Positions 47,382 to 58,984 of a stretch of 64,000 bases of DNA are shown in pieces. A program made the position numbers and the translations under genes. The stretch comes from Auricularia sp. M13 (lineage: Eukaryota > Basidiomycota > Agaricomycetes > Auriculariales > Auriculariaceae): NCBI GenBank assembly GCA_037042915.1, contig CM073202.1, forward strand, positions 2,542,001 to 2,606,000, given 5' to 3'. Position 1 is the stretch's first letter, and every line of letters begins with the position of its first letter. The notes beneath the pieces were generated by a model. The model worked only from the letters and a program-made list of their open reading frames with translations. It ran no database searches and was not told the origin of the DNA.

Positions 47382-48493
47382 TCACATCCACTTGAGGTCG
47401 TCGATATCCGGCTCATCCACGTCCAGATTCTCGTACATCCAGGAATCGTCGACCATGGCCTCGTCGAGCACGTGTGGAGCCTGCGCATCGCTCGTTAGAA
47501 TGAAGGTGCGTGCGCTTGAGCGGTACGGGTACTCACCTCGTTCCGGCCGTCCAGCGCGTCGGACCCCGCCATGTGCACATCGGCAAGCATGGCGGATGCG
47601 CCAGCCGCAGCTGACGCAGTTTCAATATAATCGCATGTCGAGGTCGCCGCAATGGGCGACGTCGAGCAGTTTGTGCATGCGCGCCCCGGCGACATCGGCG
47701 GCGGTTGTGTTGGTACGGCGTCATCTGCCGGCGACGCCGCACGCTCGGACTCGACCTTGGTGTCGCGCAACTCGAGAAGGTATTCGAGGGCTTCCTCGGT
47801 GTCCCAGGGCACGTCGAACCAATCGTCCACTGACCGAACATGGACGGTCATGCCCTCGTCCTCGTCGACGTCCACGTCGTCGATGTCCATTATTTCGACG
47901 AGCACGTCGTCGTCGTCCAGGCCCGGCAGCGCGAGCACCATCGTCGCCTCGGGGGTCCAGCGGAACCGCCTGAAGTTCAGATCGCGGTCGACCAGCAGGC
48001 GCCGCGCGGCTTTGTAGAGCGCGAGGTCTGCGTCGAAGCGACGGCGGTCCCAAAGGAAGGCCCCGACAGCAGACCGCATGTCAATCGGGTACGCCTCGGC
48101 GGGCGGCGGCGGCGGCGGCGATGGAAGGCGCGCACGAACCCTCGTACAGGGCGTCGACCGGTAGCCCTCCTCGCGCAGCTCACGCAGGCGCACGAGGCCC
48201 CAGGCTATTGCCACAGGTACCTCGTAGTAGCACCCTCCATGGTAGACCGCGTACTGACAGGCCGCCTCGTCGTACGCGACCTCCTCCAGCTTGTCGACGA
48301 CGACAAACTTGTCCAGGCCGGGCAGGAACACGACCGCGCGGTCCTCCATCACGCTCCATTGCAGGCCCTCGAAGTTCGTCACGTCGTCGCTCAGCCAGCC
48401 CGCCTCGTCCAGCTGCCCCGCGTACTCCTCGCCAAAGAGAGCCTCGAACTCCATGTAGGCCACGTCGCGTGGGTTGGCTATGGGCCATGACAT
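47382..48493 (-). CDS. Unrecognised paralogue family, member A
   Basis: Start at 48493: MSWPIANPRDVAYMEFEALF. The main exon runs to about 47538; a final exon ends VDDSWMYENLDVDEPDIDDL...KWM at 47382. Blocks shared with members B and D: LFG.EYA.QLDEAGWLSDDV, DRAVVFLPGLDKFVVVDKLE, then the stretch ETASAAAGASAM just before the last intron. The middle holds an Asp/Glu-rich run (IMDIDDVDVDEDEGMTVHVR) followed by WDTEEALEYLLELRD. There is no signal or membrane segment. The layout suggests an adaptor or regulator with an acidic tail; I know no family for it. A TATA box lies about 80 bases upstream. Confidence 0.72.
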
Positions 48494-49072
48494 TGCGGAC
48501 GGAAGGGAAGAAGCGGCACGGTCACGAGTGGCGGTTGTGGTGGGATGGGAATGAAATGGACCACACCAGCGCTCTTTATATGATCATATCCCGCGCTCGC
48601 TCTTTGCCGCGGCTCCGACTCCGCTCTATTGTTCTCGTCACGTGACGTTGATACGTGGTGTGTGGGTTTGTCATAAACCGTTCGCTAAACCCTTCAGAAG
48701 CTCACGTTATTGGGCAGCTCACGATGCAAGCACTTCGTCAGCCGTGATACACGAGGCTGTAATATCGCCGCCCCACTGAAGGCAGAAAGCGCTGCTGCCT
48801 CGTGCATCAGGCCCTAGGTTCGCATCGACCTCGGGCAACTCCCGTGCTCAGGCCAGCCCAGTTCCACGACACGAAGCAATGCATTTCATATCAACACTGG
48901 CACGAATGGAGAGACAGGAGACACGGCAACAGCAAGAACATACGAGTCCGCGCCGACGGGCGCCACAACGACGAGGCTGACATTTGCACCATACAACGAG
49001 GGTAGACTATCGGTCCATCCAACTAGCCCATCCACCTAGACTCGCACCACCATCGTTCAAAGAGCACGATGC
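48494..49072. other. Intergenic, promoter of family member A
   Basis: Contains TATAAA on the minus strand at 48575-48580, about 82 bases before the member A ATG. Members B and C have the same box at nearly the same distance (around 50216-50221 and 51201-51207). Nothing else is recognised. Confidence 0.6.
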
Positions 49073-50133
49073 TCACGTGCGTTCGACAGCGTCGGCCTCC
49101 AAGTCGAAGTCGGAGGGATCGGAGACATCGAAGTCGTCCATGGGCTCGTCGTTTGTGTGGTGCTTTGTCGGAGACTGTGGATGATCTGTCAATATGAGGG
49201 TGCGCGCGGCCAGATAATGGGAGTACTGACGTCCTTCTCGCCGTTCAGAGCCTCGGAATCCACCATGGGCGCATCTGTGTGCATGGAGGATGCGCCAGCC
49301 GCAGCTGACGCAGTATCGTTATAATCTTTGCTCGAGATCGCCGCGATGGGCGACGGCCAGCTGGCGCGCCCCGGCGACCTCGGTAGCGGTTGTGGCGCTA
49401 TGGCGCCGTCTGCTGGCGACGCTTTACCGGCAGCGACTGTACCACGGATGCCGCGGTTCCATTCCTCCTCTGCGTCTCGGAGCGTGAGGAGGTAGTCAAG
49501 CCCGATGTGTGTCTCCGCGGGCACCTTGACCCACTCGTCCGTCGGCAGGTAATGGACGAACATCGTGCCCGCAGCCTCGTCAAACTCGACGGCGCCCAAG
49601 TCGTTGAGGGGCACGAGAGCGCTGAGGTCCGGGAGGTCGACCTCGAGTTCACTGGTGTCCTTGTTCCACCAGAACGAAGCGTAGTCCCCCGAACACATGG
49701 CGGACTGGCGCTTGACGGCTGCACGCAGTGCGGCGTAGACGCCATAGGCGTTCCGCGTCTCGATAAACGCGGCGAGGTTGGGATCGCGGGCCAGTGCCCA
49801 GGGCATCTGCTCGAAGCCCTCCGCGCGCAACTCGTACAGCCGATCCAAAGACCAGGCCATCTCTTCGGGGATATCGTAGGCCGCACCGAGATATCGTACT
49901 CGGTATGCCTGTGTCTGGGCGTCAAATTCGATCTCCTCGAGATTGTCGACGACAACGGGGTGTGTGACGCCGGGCAGAAACACCACAGCGCGGTCTTTTA
50001 CGCTGCTCCAGTACAACGCGTCAGAGTCGACCACGCCGTCGCTGAGCTTGCCGGCCTCGTCCAGTCGGCGCGCGTACGCCTCCCCGAACAACGCCTCGAA
50101 CTCCATATACACGACGTCGTATGGGGTAGCCAT
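49073..50133 (-). CDS. Unrecognised paralogue family, member B
   Basis: Start at 50133: MATPYDVVYMEFEALFGEAY. Blocks: RRLDEAGKLSDGVVDSDALY, DRAVVFLPGVTHPVVVDNLE, IPEEMAWSLDRLYELRAEGF, WWNKDTSELEVDLPDLSALV and YLPTDEWVKVPAETHIGLDY. A Pro/Ser-rich stretch follows, then DTASAAAGASSMHTD. One intron near 49175-49235 joins SPTKHHTNDEPMDDFDVSDP and an end ADAVERT. The middle is less acidic than in member A. Position and intron match A closely, so B is a tandem duplicate, but it has diverged more from A than the broken copy C has. Confidence 0.72.
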
Positions 50134-50419
50134 GGCTTTGGTGAGAACGGGGAAGCGAGGTATAGGGGTGGTAGAGACGCAAGGTGGCTAGTCCACGGCG
50201 GTGCGTACCAGGCCTCTTTATAGGATTACCCAGGCCACGCCGTACTTTACCGACTCCGCTCTTTTGTTCACGTCACGTGCTATTGACACTCCGCGGCGTG
50301 GTTGCCGTTCAATCCCGTTAGCGGCATGTTTTTGCGCAGGATCCTGAGATTTTGTCAGCCATCGGGATTCACAATGCTGACGAGCCGCGCATGCACCGTG
50401 ATGACTCACACGTCGTCGA

Positions 50420-51156
50420 TATCTCGCAGCTCGAGAAGGTATTCGAGGGCTGCCTCTCTGTCCCAGGGCACGTCGAACCAGTCGTCCACTGATCGTCAAT
50501 GGACGGTCATGCCCTCATCCTCGTCGATGTCTACGTCGTCAATGTCCATGATTTCGACGAGCACGTCGTCGTCACCCAGGCCCGGCAGCGCGACCGTCAT
50601 CCTCGCCTCGGGGGTCCAGCGGAAGCGCGAGAAATCCAAAGTGCGGTCGACCAGCAGACGCCGCGCGGCTTTGTACAGCGCGATGTCTGCACCGAAGCGA
50701 TGGCGGTCCCAAAGGAAGGCCCCGACAGCAGACCGCATGTCAATCGGGTACGCCTCGGCGAGCGGCGGCGGCGGCGGTGATGGAAGGTGCGCAGAGCCCT
50801 CGTGCAGTGTGTCGACTCGTAGCCCTGCTCTCTAAGCTCGCGCAGGCGCACGAGGCCCCACGCCATCGCCGCAGGAACTTCGTAGTACTGCCCGCTGAAA
50901 AAGACAGCATACCGGCAGGCCGCGTCGTCGTACCCGACCTCTTCCAGCTTGTCGACGACGACGAAATCGTCCAGGCCGGGCAAGAACGACCCGTAGCCCT
51001 CCTTGGGTCGTCCGAGTCGGACCCTCCGCCGTGTTCATCTTTACCGTTGTCGCGGTTGACTGGATACGAATGGTCGAACAAGGCTTCAAAGACGCCGAAT
51101 GCGGTAGTTTCGAGGGGTGAGAACGGTCGTAGGGACGCGAGCTGCGGAGGTAGCAT
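50420..51156 (-). pseudogene. Unrecognised paralogue family, member C (broken)
   Basis: Start-like ATG at 51156 with TATA box before it. Blocks are close to member A: LPGLDDFVVVDKLEEVGYDD, EVPAAMAWGLVRLRELREQG, IDMRSAVGAFLWDRHRFGAD, VDRTLDFSRFRWTPEARMTV and DVDIDEDEGMTVH. They occur in different frames (shifts near 51000 and 50790). After MTVH a TGA stops the frame at 50496-50498, and homology ends near 50420, so the last third is missing. A recent, truncated copy of member A rather than of adjacent B. Confidence 0.78.
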
Positions 51157-52259
51157 GGCTGCGGTCAGGTGTTGAGCGAAACGGCATACTCTGCTGGGGG
51201 TTTTATACTCTCCCCTTACCGCCACCCCAACGCCACTCCGAGTCGTTCGTTCCAAGGTCGTGCCACCTACTGTACATTCGGCCTGTGTGCCACTCATACT
51301 GTATCATTGGATCGCCACCTTGCGAGTGTCTTGTTCCTTTCCTTCGTCACGACGCTCAAGCATCTTGCTCCAATAACTAGAACGTGCATCGCACAATACC
51401 AACAGAAATGCAAGGCCAGCAGAGTCAACTTTGTATTGAACGGCCGAACAGAAACCTAGCTACGGGGTACATTCGACGACACAACTGCCAGCCACATCCG
51501 AGTCTGATCGAGTCAACAAGTCGACATGACGAAATCACAAATCTGAGTTCAGAGTCCGCGAGTATGTAGGCGCAGGGTAAGGGCAGGGGAGGGGTGGGGG
51601 GTCAGTCACGGTGGGTGATGAGGACGAGACGAGTGAGATATTGCTGTCATGCCGCACGATACAGTTAGGGGAGGGGGGCCGCGATAACAAAGATGAGAAT
51701 GGAGAGGCCAACGACAAGACAACCAGGTGGGAGGGATGATGGAATGCATACATACTTTCGGATTCGGGATTCGGGGGGGAGGGCCGGGATGCTTTCAAGA
51801 AGACCGTGACGGACCATAACCAGAATAGAACGGGAAAACGGAGGCGAGGAAGGGAGGGATCGGTGTTGGGGGGTATGCGGGGGAAAAGCCACCAGGGCGT
51901 GAGGGGGAGCGCGCCCATATGTGCGCGTAAAACCGAGACGAGATGGAGATGATAGATAATTACGAGATACGGATCGGATGGGGGGATCGTGAATCCAAGA
52001 GCGTCAGCGTCAGCGTTCGTGGCATTCATTACGATCGTTCGGTTCAGTTCAGTTCAGTTCAGAGAGTTCTTGATGAGAGAGATATTTCGTTTCAAGTCAG
52101 TCGCAGTCGGAGAGATTCCGCCTTTCGCCAGCCGGGGCGGGCGGGTTCGTAGAGTGTCGGGAGATGGAAAAATGGATATCGTCTCGGACAAGCCGAGTGT
52201 GATCGTTCGTATGATCGTGGGGGGTGTCGTCAACGAAACCTCTACCAGCTGCAGGCAGC
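51157..52259. other. Intergenic, 3' region of the zinc-finger gene
   Basis: G-rich on the plus strand near 51570-51900 (several runs of GGGGAGGG). I see no recognisable protein despite one 164-codon minus frame. Probably mostly 3' untranslated region of the minus-strand zinc-finger gene plus the promoter of pseudogene C. Confidence 0.4.
52042..52062. repeat. TTCAG microsatellite
   Basis: Four tandem TTCAG units (the fifth partial) inside the 3' region of the zinc-finger gene. Confidence 0.75.
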
Positions 52260-54501
52260 CTAGACGCGCCGCTTGCCCGCGCCGCCGCGCTTTGTGCCGC
52301 GCAACCGGCCCAGCACGGCGTTCATCGTGGGCAGGATGCCCGCGTTGGGGTTCGGCGCCTTCACACCCACATGCACGCTTGCTTCGAGCGTGACGACGGG
52401 CTTGGAGGACGCCGGCGCCGGCGCGGGCGGCGCGCTCAGCGCGATGGGCGCCACGCGGCCTGCGAGGTGCGGGTGCTTGTCTTTGACGTGCTGCAAGGGG
52501 CCGCAATGACAGTCAGATTGCGAGCCTTCAGAGAGAAAGAGAAAGAAGAGAATGAAAGAAATCGAGACGGAGACTGACCGCATCAAACGCCGCGCGCGAG
52601 TTGGCGATCTTGTTGCAGCGCGGGCACGGGTACTTGTGCGCGTCGCGCATATGCTGGTGTCGCATTAGCATGGTGCATCGTGCATCGTTCACGTGAAGCA
52701 CGGAAAAGAACAGAAAAAAAAGCAGAGCGACGGGGGGTGATCGCGCGGCAGGCAAATGCGATAGCGCAATGCACGCGCGACAAATGAACAATGAATGGCC
52801 TTCAGACGAATAATGAAATAATGAAGCCCCACGTGTATCAGATCTGAGACGTCCACGATCGCGTGCGCTAGCCGAGGCGCACAATGACAATGCACGAGGC
52901 AGACGGGTGGCGGCGGCGCAGCTTCCATCACGCGTCGGCATCGGAAGTAGAAGGGGCGTGATGTGTGGCAAGAACGGTGAAATCGGAAGGCGTAGTGTGC
53001 AGTGTGCAAGAAAAAGAAAGAAAACGCACCTGGGCGAGATGGTGGTGTTTCGCGAACGCGCGGCCGCAGTCGGTGCACGGCACGTTGCGCCCGTGCACGG
53101 CGATGTTGTGGTCGTCGAGCTCGCGCTGCGTCGCGATGTCCGTGCGGCAGATCTGGCACGCGAACGGGTGCCGCAGCTTGTTGTGCTGTTGTAGACCGTC
53201 CACAATGAGCAAAAATAAAATGAAATAATCATAGTGATGCGCACCAACGAGATGCCCTCGTGCAGCTCCGTGTCGCAGAAGATGCACGTCTTGAACGTCG
53301 AGCTGTCCGCGCCGTTCGAGATGGTCGGCGACACGGGGGGCTCCATGCCCGCCGCGCACTGGCTCTGGCTCTGGGTCTGCGCGGCGTCGAGGGACGAGAT
53401 GCTCCCCCGCGCCGAGTGCGAGTGGGCGTTGAAGATGTCGCCCATGCCGAGGCTGCCGTTCCCGACGACGCCGTTCAGGCTGAGCCGCCCGAACTCGTTG
53501 ACGGGCGCGCGCATGTCGAGGCTCGGCCGCGCGCCCGTCGCGCGGCTGAAGCACTTGGCGTTCGCGCCGGACGACATCGCGCTGTGCAGCTCGAAGCTCA
53601 TCCGCCCGTGCCCGTGCAGGCTGGAATTGGCGCTGCTGCTCGTCGTGTTGAACAGCCGGCCGCCGTGGCCGTGCAGGCTGGAGCTGGCGCTCCCGCCGCC
53701 GCCGCCGCCGCCGGAGAAGCGCATGGCGAACGGGCCGTCGAGGCTGCCGCGCAGGCTGCCGGCCGGGCTCGTCGACGGCGCGAGCGCCAGCGTGCTGAGG
53801 TTGGGCAGCGTGAACGCGAGCTCGGCGTCGCCCAGCATCGAGCCGACGGGGCTGGCGGGGCCGAGCGAGCTCGAGGGGCTCAGGGTCTGCAGGAAGGTCA
53901 GTCCAACAGTCCACAAGCACAATAGGGGCGGGGTATGCAGGGGCGGGGCGGGGCGGGGAATTACGCACGAGCGGCTGCCAGCCGACGCTCGAGCCACGCG
54001 ACGAGGGCCGTTTGCGCTGCGGGGTCAGGGGGAGGTTCCATTTTCGGTCGCCGGTGCCGTTGACGAGCGGGAAGGGCAGCTCGGGGGCGCCGTTCGGGTT
54101 GGGCGGCAGGATGGGCAGGACGAGCTGGTCGAACGGGTCAGACGGCTGGCGGACGTGGACGGCGGCGTCGATCGACGGGCGGCGGCGGTGCTGCTGCCGT
54201 TCGGGGCTGTTGAACGAGAACGACGACGGCGGCGAGCTGGGCGGCGTCGTCATTGCCGGCATGGGCGGCCATGGGGGCGCTGGGCCGAGCGTTGGTTGCT
54301 GGTCGTCGTCGAGCAGGAACGAGTCGTTCGATGTGCGGCTGCTGGACCGGCTGTGCCGCCGCTGTAACGGGAATGGCACCGTTAGCGGTGAGAAAAAAAA
54401 ATGATAAAAGTACGAACGTCTGAACGGGCGATGGCGTCTGTGTGCACGAGCCTAAGGATGGCCTCTGCGACGGGCGGGCAGCTCTCGCGCGTTGTAGGCA
54501 T
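52260..54501 (-). CDS. C2H2 zinc-finger protein
   Basis: Start at 54501 (MPTTRESCPPVAEAILRLVH), spliced to RRHSRSSSRTSNDSFLLDDD. A long disordered Pro/Ser-rich N-terminal half includes an HGHG repeat, SGGGGGGGSASSSLHGHGG, and Met/Ala-rich segments. C-terminal fingers: CIFCDTELHEGISL, then FACQICRTDIATQRELDDHN with IAVHG, VPCTDCGRAFAKHHHLAQ joined to HMRDAH, and YPCPRCNKIANSRAAFDA joined to HVKDKH. Three standard C2H2 fingers plus one irregular one, each interrupted by an intron. The basic end RGTKRGGAGKRRV may be a nuclear signal. Probably a DNA-binding regulator; no target can be inferred. Confidence 0.85.
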
Positions 54502-56039
54502 TGTGGTTGTGGTCGTTTGGGGGTCGTGAGAGTCGTTTGGGAGGATCGTTGTGCGCATTATGCGCATGCAGGCTGGCGACAGAGAAAGCGAAGACGGAAG
54601 AAGGTGACGCTGGCTTTTCAGGTGAGCAGGGCCCGGTCCTCGTGTTCGCCATGCGACCCACCGACAACACTCGACTTTTGCTCAGCACTCCATCCGCGAC
54701 TGTTAATGCCGAACAACACTCAGACTCAGACTCAGAATAATGCAGCAGCAGCAGCAGCACGCACAGACGCCCAGACGCGGCCCGGACAGCACGACTCGAG
54801 CGAGGGGAGCGGAGCTGGAGAGCCAACTGAGCGCGTCGCCCAAACACCCAACACGTGTTGCGCATGCGGAGATCGCAGATCCTGCCAATATCCCCCCCTC
54901 GCCTCCGCGGACCACTCGGATCTCCCGTCCCGACCCCGAATCCCGAATCAGAACATCCCAGCCTGTCTGCCTCGCAGCACTCCAGCAGCAGCGCCAGCAC
55001 GCGCGGGATCACAATTAATGCCTGGCAGCCCGTGCCTGATGCCGCATCGTGCAATCCATCCATGTCTCCTCACTCAAGCGCCGTGCAAGCTGTCAACCAT
55101 GGCACTGGCAGCGGATCCCCCGCACCGAGCCAGAGTCGAGGTCGTACGGTAGGTACGTACACCCGCATTGCGCAGCTGACCCTCCGACACAAGATCCCTT
55201 ACGTCCCGACGCCCCCAAAGATTCCACTCAAGAGTCAAAGAAACCCCTCATCGATGGTCGATTCGCCCATGGCCAGCTCGGAGGCGGTGCCACCGGCCGT
55301 GATTCCCGGAGTCCGCACGCTCCCACGCACGAGGCAGCCCTTCCCTTTCCTGCCCTGCTCAGTCACAGTCTTCCCTCGCCCGCGCGGACACACCGGTGAC
55401 CCTCGTCTAATCGCCAAACGCGATCGAGATGCCTGGAGTGCTGCGATAAGCCCCGACCCATGATCAGTGCCAGTGCGTCGTCACAGTAAGTAAGGGGCAC
55501 TCGACGCTGCGATTGAATAAGTAAGTGCTATAGCCAAAGTCAAAATTTACGCGTACGCGTCGTGCCCGCCTTGACCTGATATCGGCAGCGCTAGCGTCCG
55601 TGCGTCCGTTGGATTCGATGGCGACTTGAACCTCAGACGCCATCCGTGAGACTCGTGCGTCACGGACTACGTAGCGTGCCGACTCGACTCGCCTCGGTGC
55701 ACGCGAGGGTCGAGGGTCGAAGCGCGCACCATGACGCCCTGGTGGCCGGAAACGCCCAGATTAACCGAATACAGCACCGAATGCAGCCCTCGCGCGCGGC
55801 CTTACCGCAAAAGACCATATGCGTCCGTCTCAGGGGGATCCTCCGAGTCGGCGCCTTACCATGCCCAGTACAGTGCAATGCGACGGTAACCATCGGTGCG
55901 CCAGGAGATGGCACGAGGCGAGCGTCACGGTGAAGTGCAGCCTGTGGTTGGTGCATTAGGACAACGCTCTCTAGCAGTGGCGATGCGCCACCCGAACAAG
56001 GCACACGGGATAGTGTAATAAGACAAGCCTGCCAATGCA
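54502..56039. other. Intergenic GC-rich DNA, no gene supported
   Basis: The left part is the promoter of the zinc-finger gene. A 202-codon plus frame (54855-55463) and other long frames occur, but composition is Pro/Ser/Arg/Thr mixed, with no block I can link to a domain and no start context. I treat them as chance openness of GC-rich DNA. Confidence 0.45.
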
Positions 56040-56870
56040 TTCAGAATCAGAGACAAGAGATAAAGCCGCGTGCCGTCGTGACAGAACGGGAGATTGTTGC
56101 AAAACGACCGAGACAGAGGCTGGCAGCAAGAGCGTTGTGAAAGGAAGAGCGAGCATTGTCCTACGAGTCCGAGTCGCGTGCACGATGCCGGTCCAGATTA
56201 TAGGCAGGCACAGAGAAGTGAGAAGTGTTACTATTAGGCCGTCCAAACTCTAGTGCGAGGCTGAAACACACGCAGCCCTGACGAGTTTCGGAGTCTGCAG
56301 CCAGAGTCGACCCACGGGCAGGAACGCGAATGCGAACGCAGACATCACGGTACAGTGCGTGCGTAACTCAAGACAACGAGGGTGGGAGTCTGAGTGAAAG
56401 GGGCGCGCGCCCCGGCAAATTGCGAACTCGGATGGCGATGGCGAGTCACGGTGACAGTTCTGAGTACGCGTCTCCGCGGAGAAGTCCTGCAGCTGTCCGT
56501 GGAGCGTGGAGGCGAGCATCAGCATTGTCCCGCGGGTCCGACTCGTCGCGCGGCTAGCGCAGTCCAGATATATACTGTAAGTATCGATTCAAGTCGCAGG
56601 CGGCAAGCAGGGGGCGCAAACCGTATCGTCCGAAGCTGATTGAACACACTGCTTCCAACCAGTTTCAGATTCAGACTCTGCAGCCAGGACCGCGAACGCA
56701 GCGTGCACATGAACAGCAGCAGCGGGCTCGCTCGACGAGGTGGGGGTCGCGCGGCGGCAGATTTAGATATCGCGACGAGGTGACAGTTTCCGCGGAGAAG
56801 CCCTGTCAGAGACGTCAAAACGCGTTGACAGGAGAGTGAAGCATTGTCCGCGGTAAATGTCGAAACTGCA
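56040..56870. repeat. Degenerate tandem repeat, period about 320 to 370 bases
   Basis: The motif AGCATTGTCC or AGCATTGTCCCG recurs at 56152, 56521 and 56840. Between the marks, CTGCAGCCAG, GCGAACGCA, GTGACAGTT and CGCGGAGAAG recur in the same order, for example 56295-56500 against 56675-56810. Units have drifted, with small insertions. No frame is preserved. Confidence 0.6.
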
Positions 56871-57361
56871 AAATAAACTGTTTTTGGGGGGTTCGAACGG
56901 GATGAATTTGAGCGGTTATCAACTCAGTCTGCGGCGGCACGGATTTATTGGCAAAGAACCAGGAGCTGTGATGAGCCAGCCGAGACGACCTTTCACAAAG
57001 TACTCAAGGCTTCAAGGAGAACAGGCAGTCGCGGCTTGTAAAGAAAACTCAGAAGGAGCGTCCAGTGAGCGCACGGTTTGCCACAGGCTTCGGGGCCGGG
57101 AACTGTTGCAAGTTGAAGCATTACAGATGCGCGCGGACCGCCGTGGCCAGATTAAATTCTTGAATGAAGCGAAGTCAGCCAGAGGACACGAGCGGGACGC
57201 AAACGGGATGCCCACCACGGTCGGAGAGGCCGGAAGAAAACGGACAAACAGCCGCACGTGACGCGAAGGACAAAAGAACGGGGTCGGAGCGAGAAACGCG
57301 GTTGCAACTGGCATCCCCACCACCACCACCAACCATCTCCACCTCGCCCGCACCTACGAAA

Positions 57362-58495
57362 ATGGAGCCCGTCAAGGTCGTCCGCAAGGAACTCCGTCGT
57401 CTGTTCGGCGCATACGCATACCAGTTAGAGGAATCTGGCATTCTGGACGACGACCGGCTCCGCAACTTCTACGCGCTACGGTGGAACCGCGCAGAGCTGC
57501 GCGCCGAGGTCAACATGCTGCCGGACCCAGCGCCGCTCGTCGCGCTGGGCAAGGTTGAGTTCGACGAGGAGGACGGCGGGTACTACGTCCAGCACCACTG
57601 GCTGCAGGAGGCCGTGCCGATCTCGCTAGCGACGGCCATCGGCCTCGGCAAGCTGCAGCAGATACATGACTGTGCACGCAAAGAGCTGGGCGCGGGGGGT
57701 TGGAAGGCCGACGAGGCGGACGCGCGCATGCCGCAGCCCGGGTTCCCCCCCGAGGAAATCGCGGCGTTTAACGAGGTGGAGGACGAGTCCGGCATCGAGG
57801 CCGCGCTGGCGCTCGCCATCGAGGACTATTCCGCCAACCTCAATGCCGACACCTTCGCGTGGAACGACGCGACGAACAAGCTGGACGTCTGGCTTCTCAC
57901 CCGCCGCGGCCGCCCCGTCCGCCTGCCGGTCACCGAGCTGACCGCGATCCACCGCATCCCCGGCACGCTGTTCGGCCGCGCCTGGCACACCGCGCAGCAA
58001 AGGCACTTCGTGGTGCCGGACCTCCAGACACTCATGGCGCTGCGTTACCTGGACGAGCTGCGACGCGAGGCGGCCGAGGTGCGGTTCTGGATAGCGTGGG
58101 GGTATACGGAGCCGTACCATCCACCGTCGCCAGCAGAGAGCGCCGTATCACAAGATTCGGCGCCGGGGTCGCCGGAGGACGACTCTGCCTCTTCATCGAC
58201 GTCGTCCACCGCGGCGACCTCGACAACAGAATCTAATGAAACTGCGTCAGCTGCGGCTGGCCCAAGCACAATGTACATGGTCGATGTTGTCGATCATCCA
58301 ATATTCTCGTTCACTGAGAACAACTCGGATGTGAGTAGTCCCGATGCCCGGCGACACGCACCTTCGTTGCTGACGGTTCATGCACAGCACCTCCAGTGGT
58401 CAACGGAAGACGGGTCCTACGAGAATCTGATGGCGCTCATCGACGAGTACGAGCTTGAAATGTCGCTGCGCCCCGACGAGGACCATAGCGCGTGA
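57362..58495 (+). CDS. Unrecognised paralogue family, member D
   Basis: Start at 57362: MEPVKVVRKELRRLFGAYAY. 377 residues if the last intron is kept, about 358 if it is removed. Blocks: QLEESGILDDDRLRNFYALR, VALGKVEFDEEDGGYYVQHH, AVPISLATAIGLGKLQQIHD, FAWNDATNKLDVWLLTRRGR, then ETASAAAGPSTMYMVD and an acidic end LRPDEDHSA. The N-terminal block (LFG.YA.QLEESG) and the ASAAAG stretch before the last intron tie it to members A and B; otherwise it has diverged. The candidate intron of 57 bases (GTGAGT at about 58331) keeps the frame, so retention would be silent. The gene lies 6 kb from the others, on the opposite strand. Confidence 0.72.
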   Translation: MEPVKVVRKELRRLFGAYAYQLEESGILDDDRLRNFYALRWNRAELRAEVNMLPDPAPLVALGKVEFDEEDGGYYVQHHWLQEAVPISLATAIGLGKLQQIHDCARKELGAGGWKADEADARMPQPGFPPEEIAAFNEVEDESGIEAALALAIEDYSANLNADTFAWNDATNKLDVWLLTRRGRPVRLPVTELTAIHRIPGTLFGRAWHTAQQRHFVVPDLQTLMALRYLDELRREAAEVRFWIAWGYTEPYHPPSPAESAVSQDSAPGSPEDDSASSSTSSTAATSTTESNETASAAAGPSTMYMVDVVDHPIFSFTENNSDVSSPDARRHAPSLLTVHAQHLQWSTEDGSYENLMALIDEYELEMSLRPDEDHSA

Positions 58496-58984
58496 GCATG
58501 GAGCGAGCTGCCGCCTGACGTGGACGTACCCGTACTGCGATGCCATGGACGCTGTGGACGGAATGTTTTGTCTGTTAGAGAACGCCGATTTCCTCTGCTC
58601 GCTGTGGTGGCCGCCGGTGTCGATTCTTATGTATGTGACGTTGTCTATGTTGCCCATTTTGCCATTTGTCTGTGCCTTGGTCGGTGAATAGAGCTATATC
58701 GTGTCTTGCAAGGGCAACTGGCAGCTCGGTGCTCGAGAAGTATTGCGGAGGATATGGTCTGTGCGGCTGGATGAGAGCGTGCTAGCATCGTGGCTGCTCT
58801 TTTTAACTTGAGCGGACTCAGCGGAGGCCGGAACATTTCACCCGCCGGAAGGTGGTGACATACACGTGGGAAATGGTTATGATACCCAAGATTCTGAAGA
58901 CAATTATATTACGCAATGGTTCATTTGAGCGTGGTAAGAGTCGATTTAATAATCATATAATTTCTGTCCATGATGGCACGTGTC
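58496..58984. other. Intergenic between convergent genes, nothing seen
   Basis: Holds the 3' end of member D and the downstream side of the WSC pseudogene. A run of AT-rich DNA near 58900 (TTATATTACGC) is the only feature. Confidence 0.4.

Noticed and set aside
49390-50223. 277-codon plus-strand frame
   Set aside because: Antisense of family member B.
51535-52029. 164-codon minus-strand frame downstream of the zinc-finger gene
   Set aside because: Rich in Pro/Ser/Leu from G-rich antisense DNA, in the expected 3' untranslated region; no domain.
54855-55463. 202-codon plus-strand open frame
   Set aside because: Mixed low-complexity composition, no conserved block, no plausible start or splice context.
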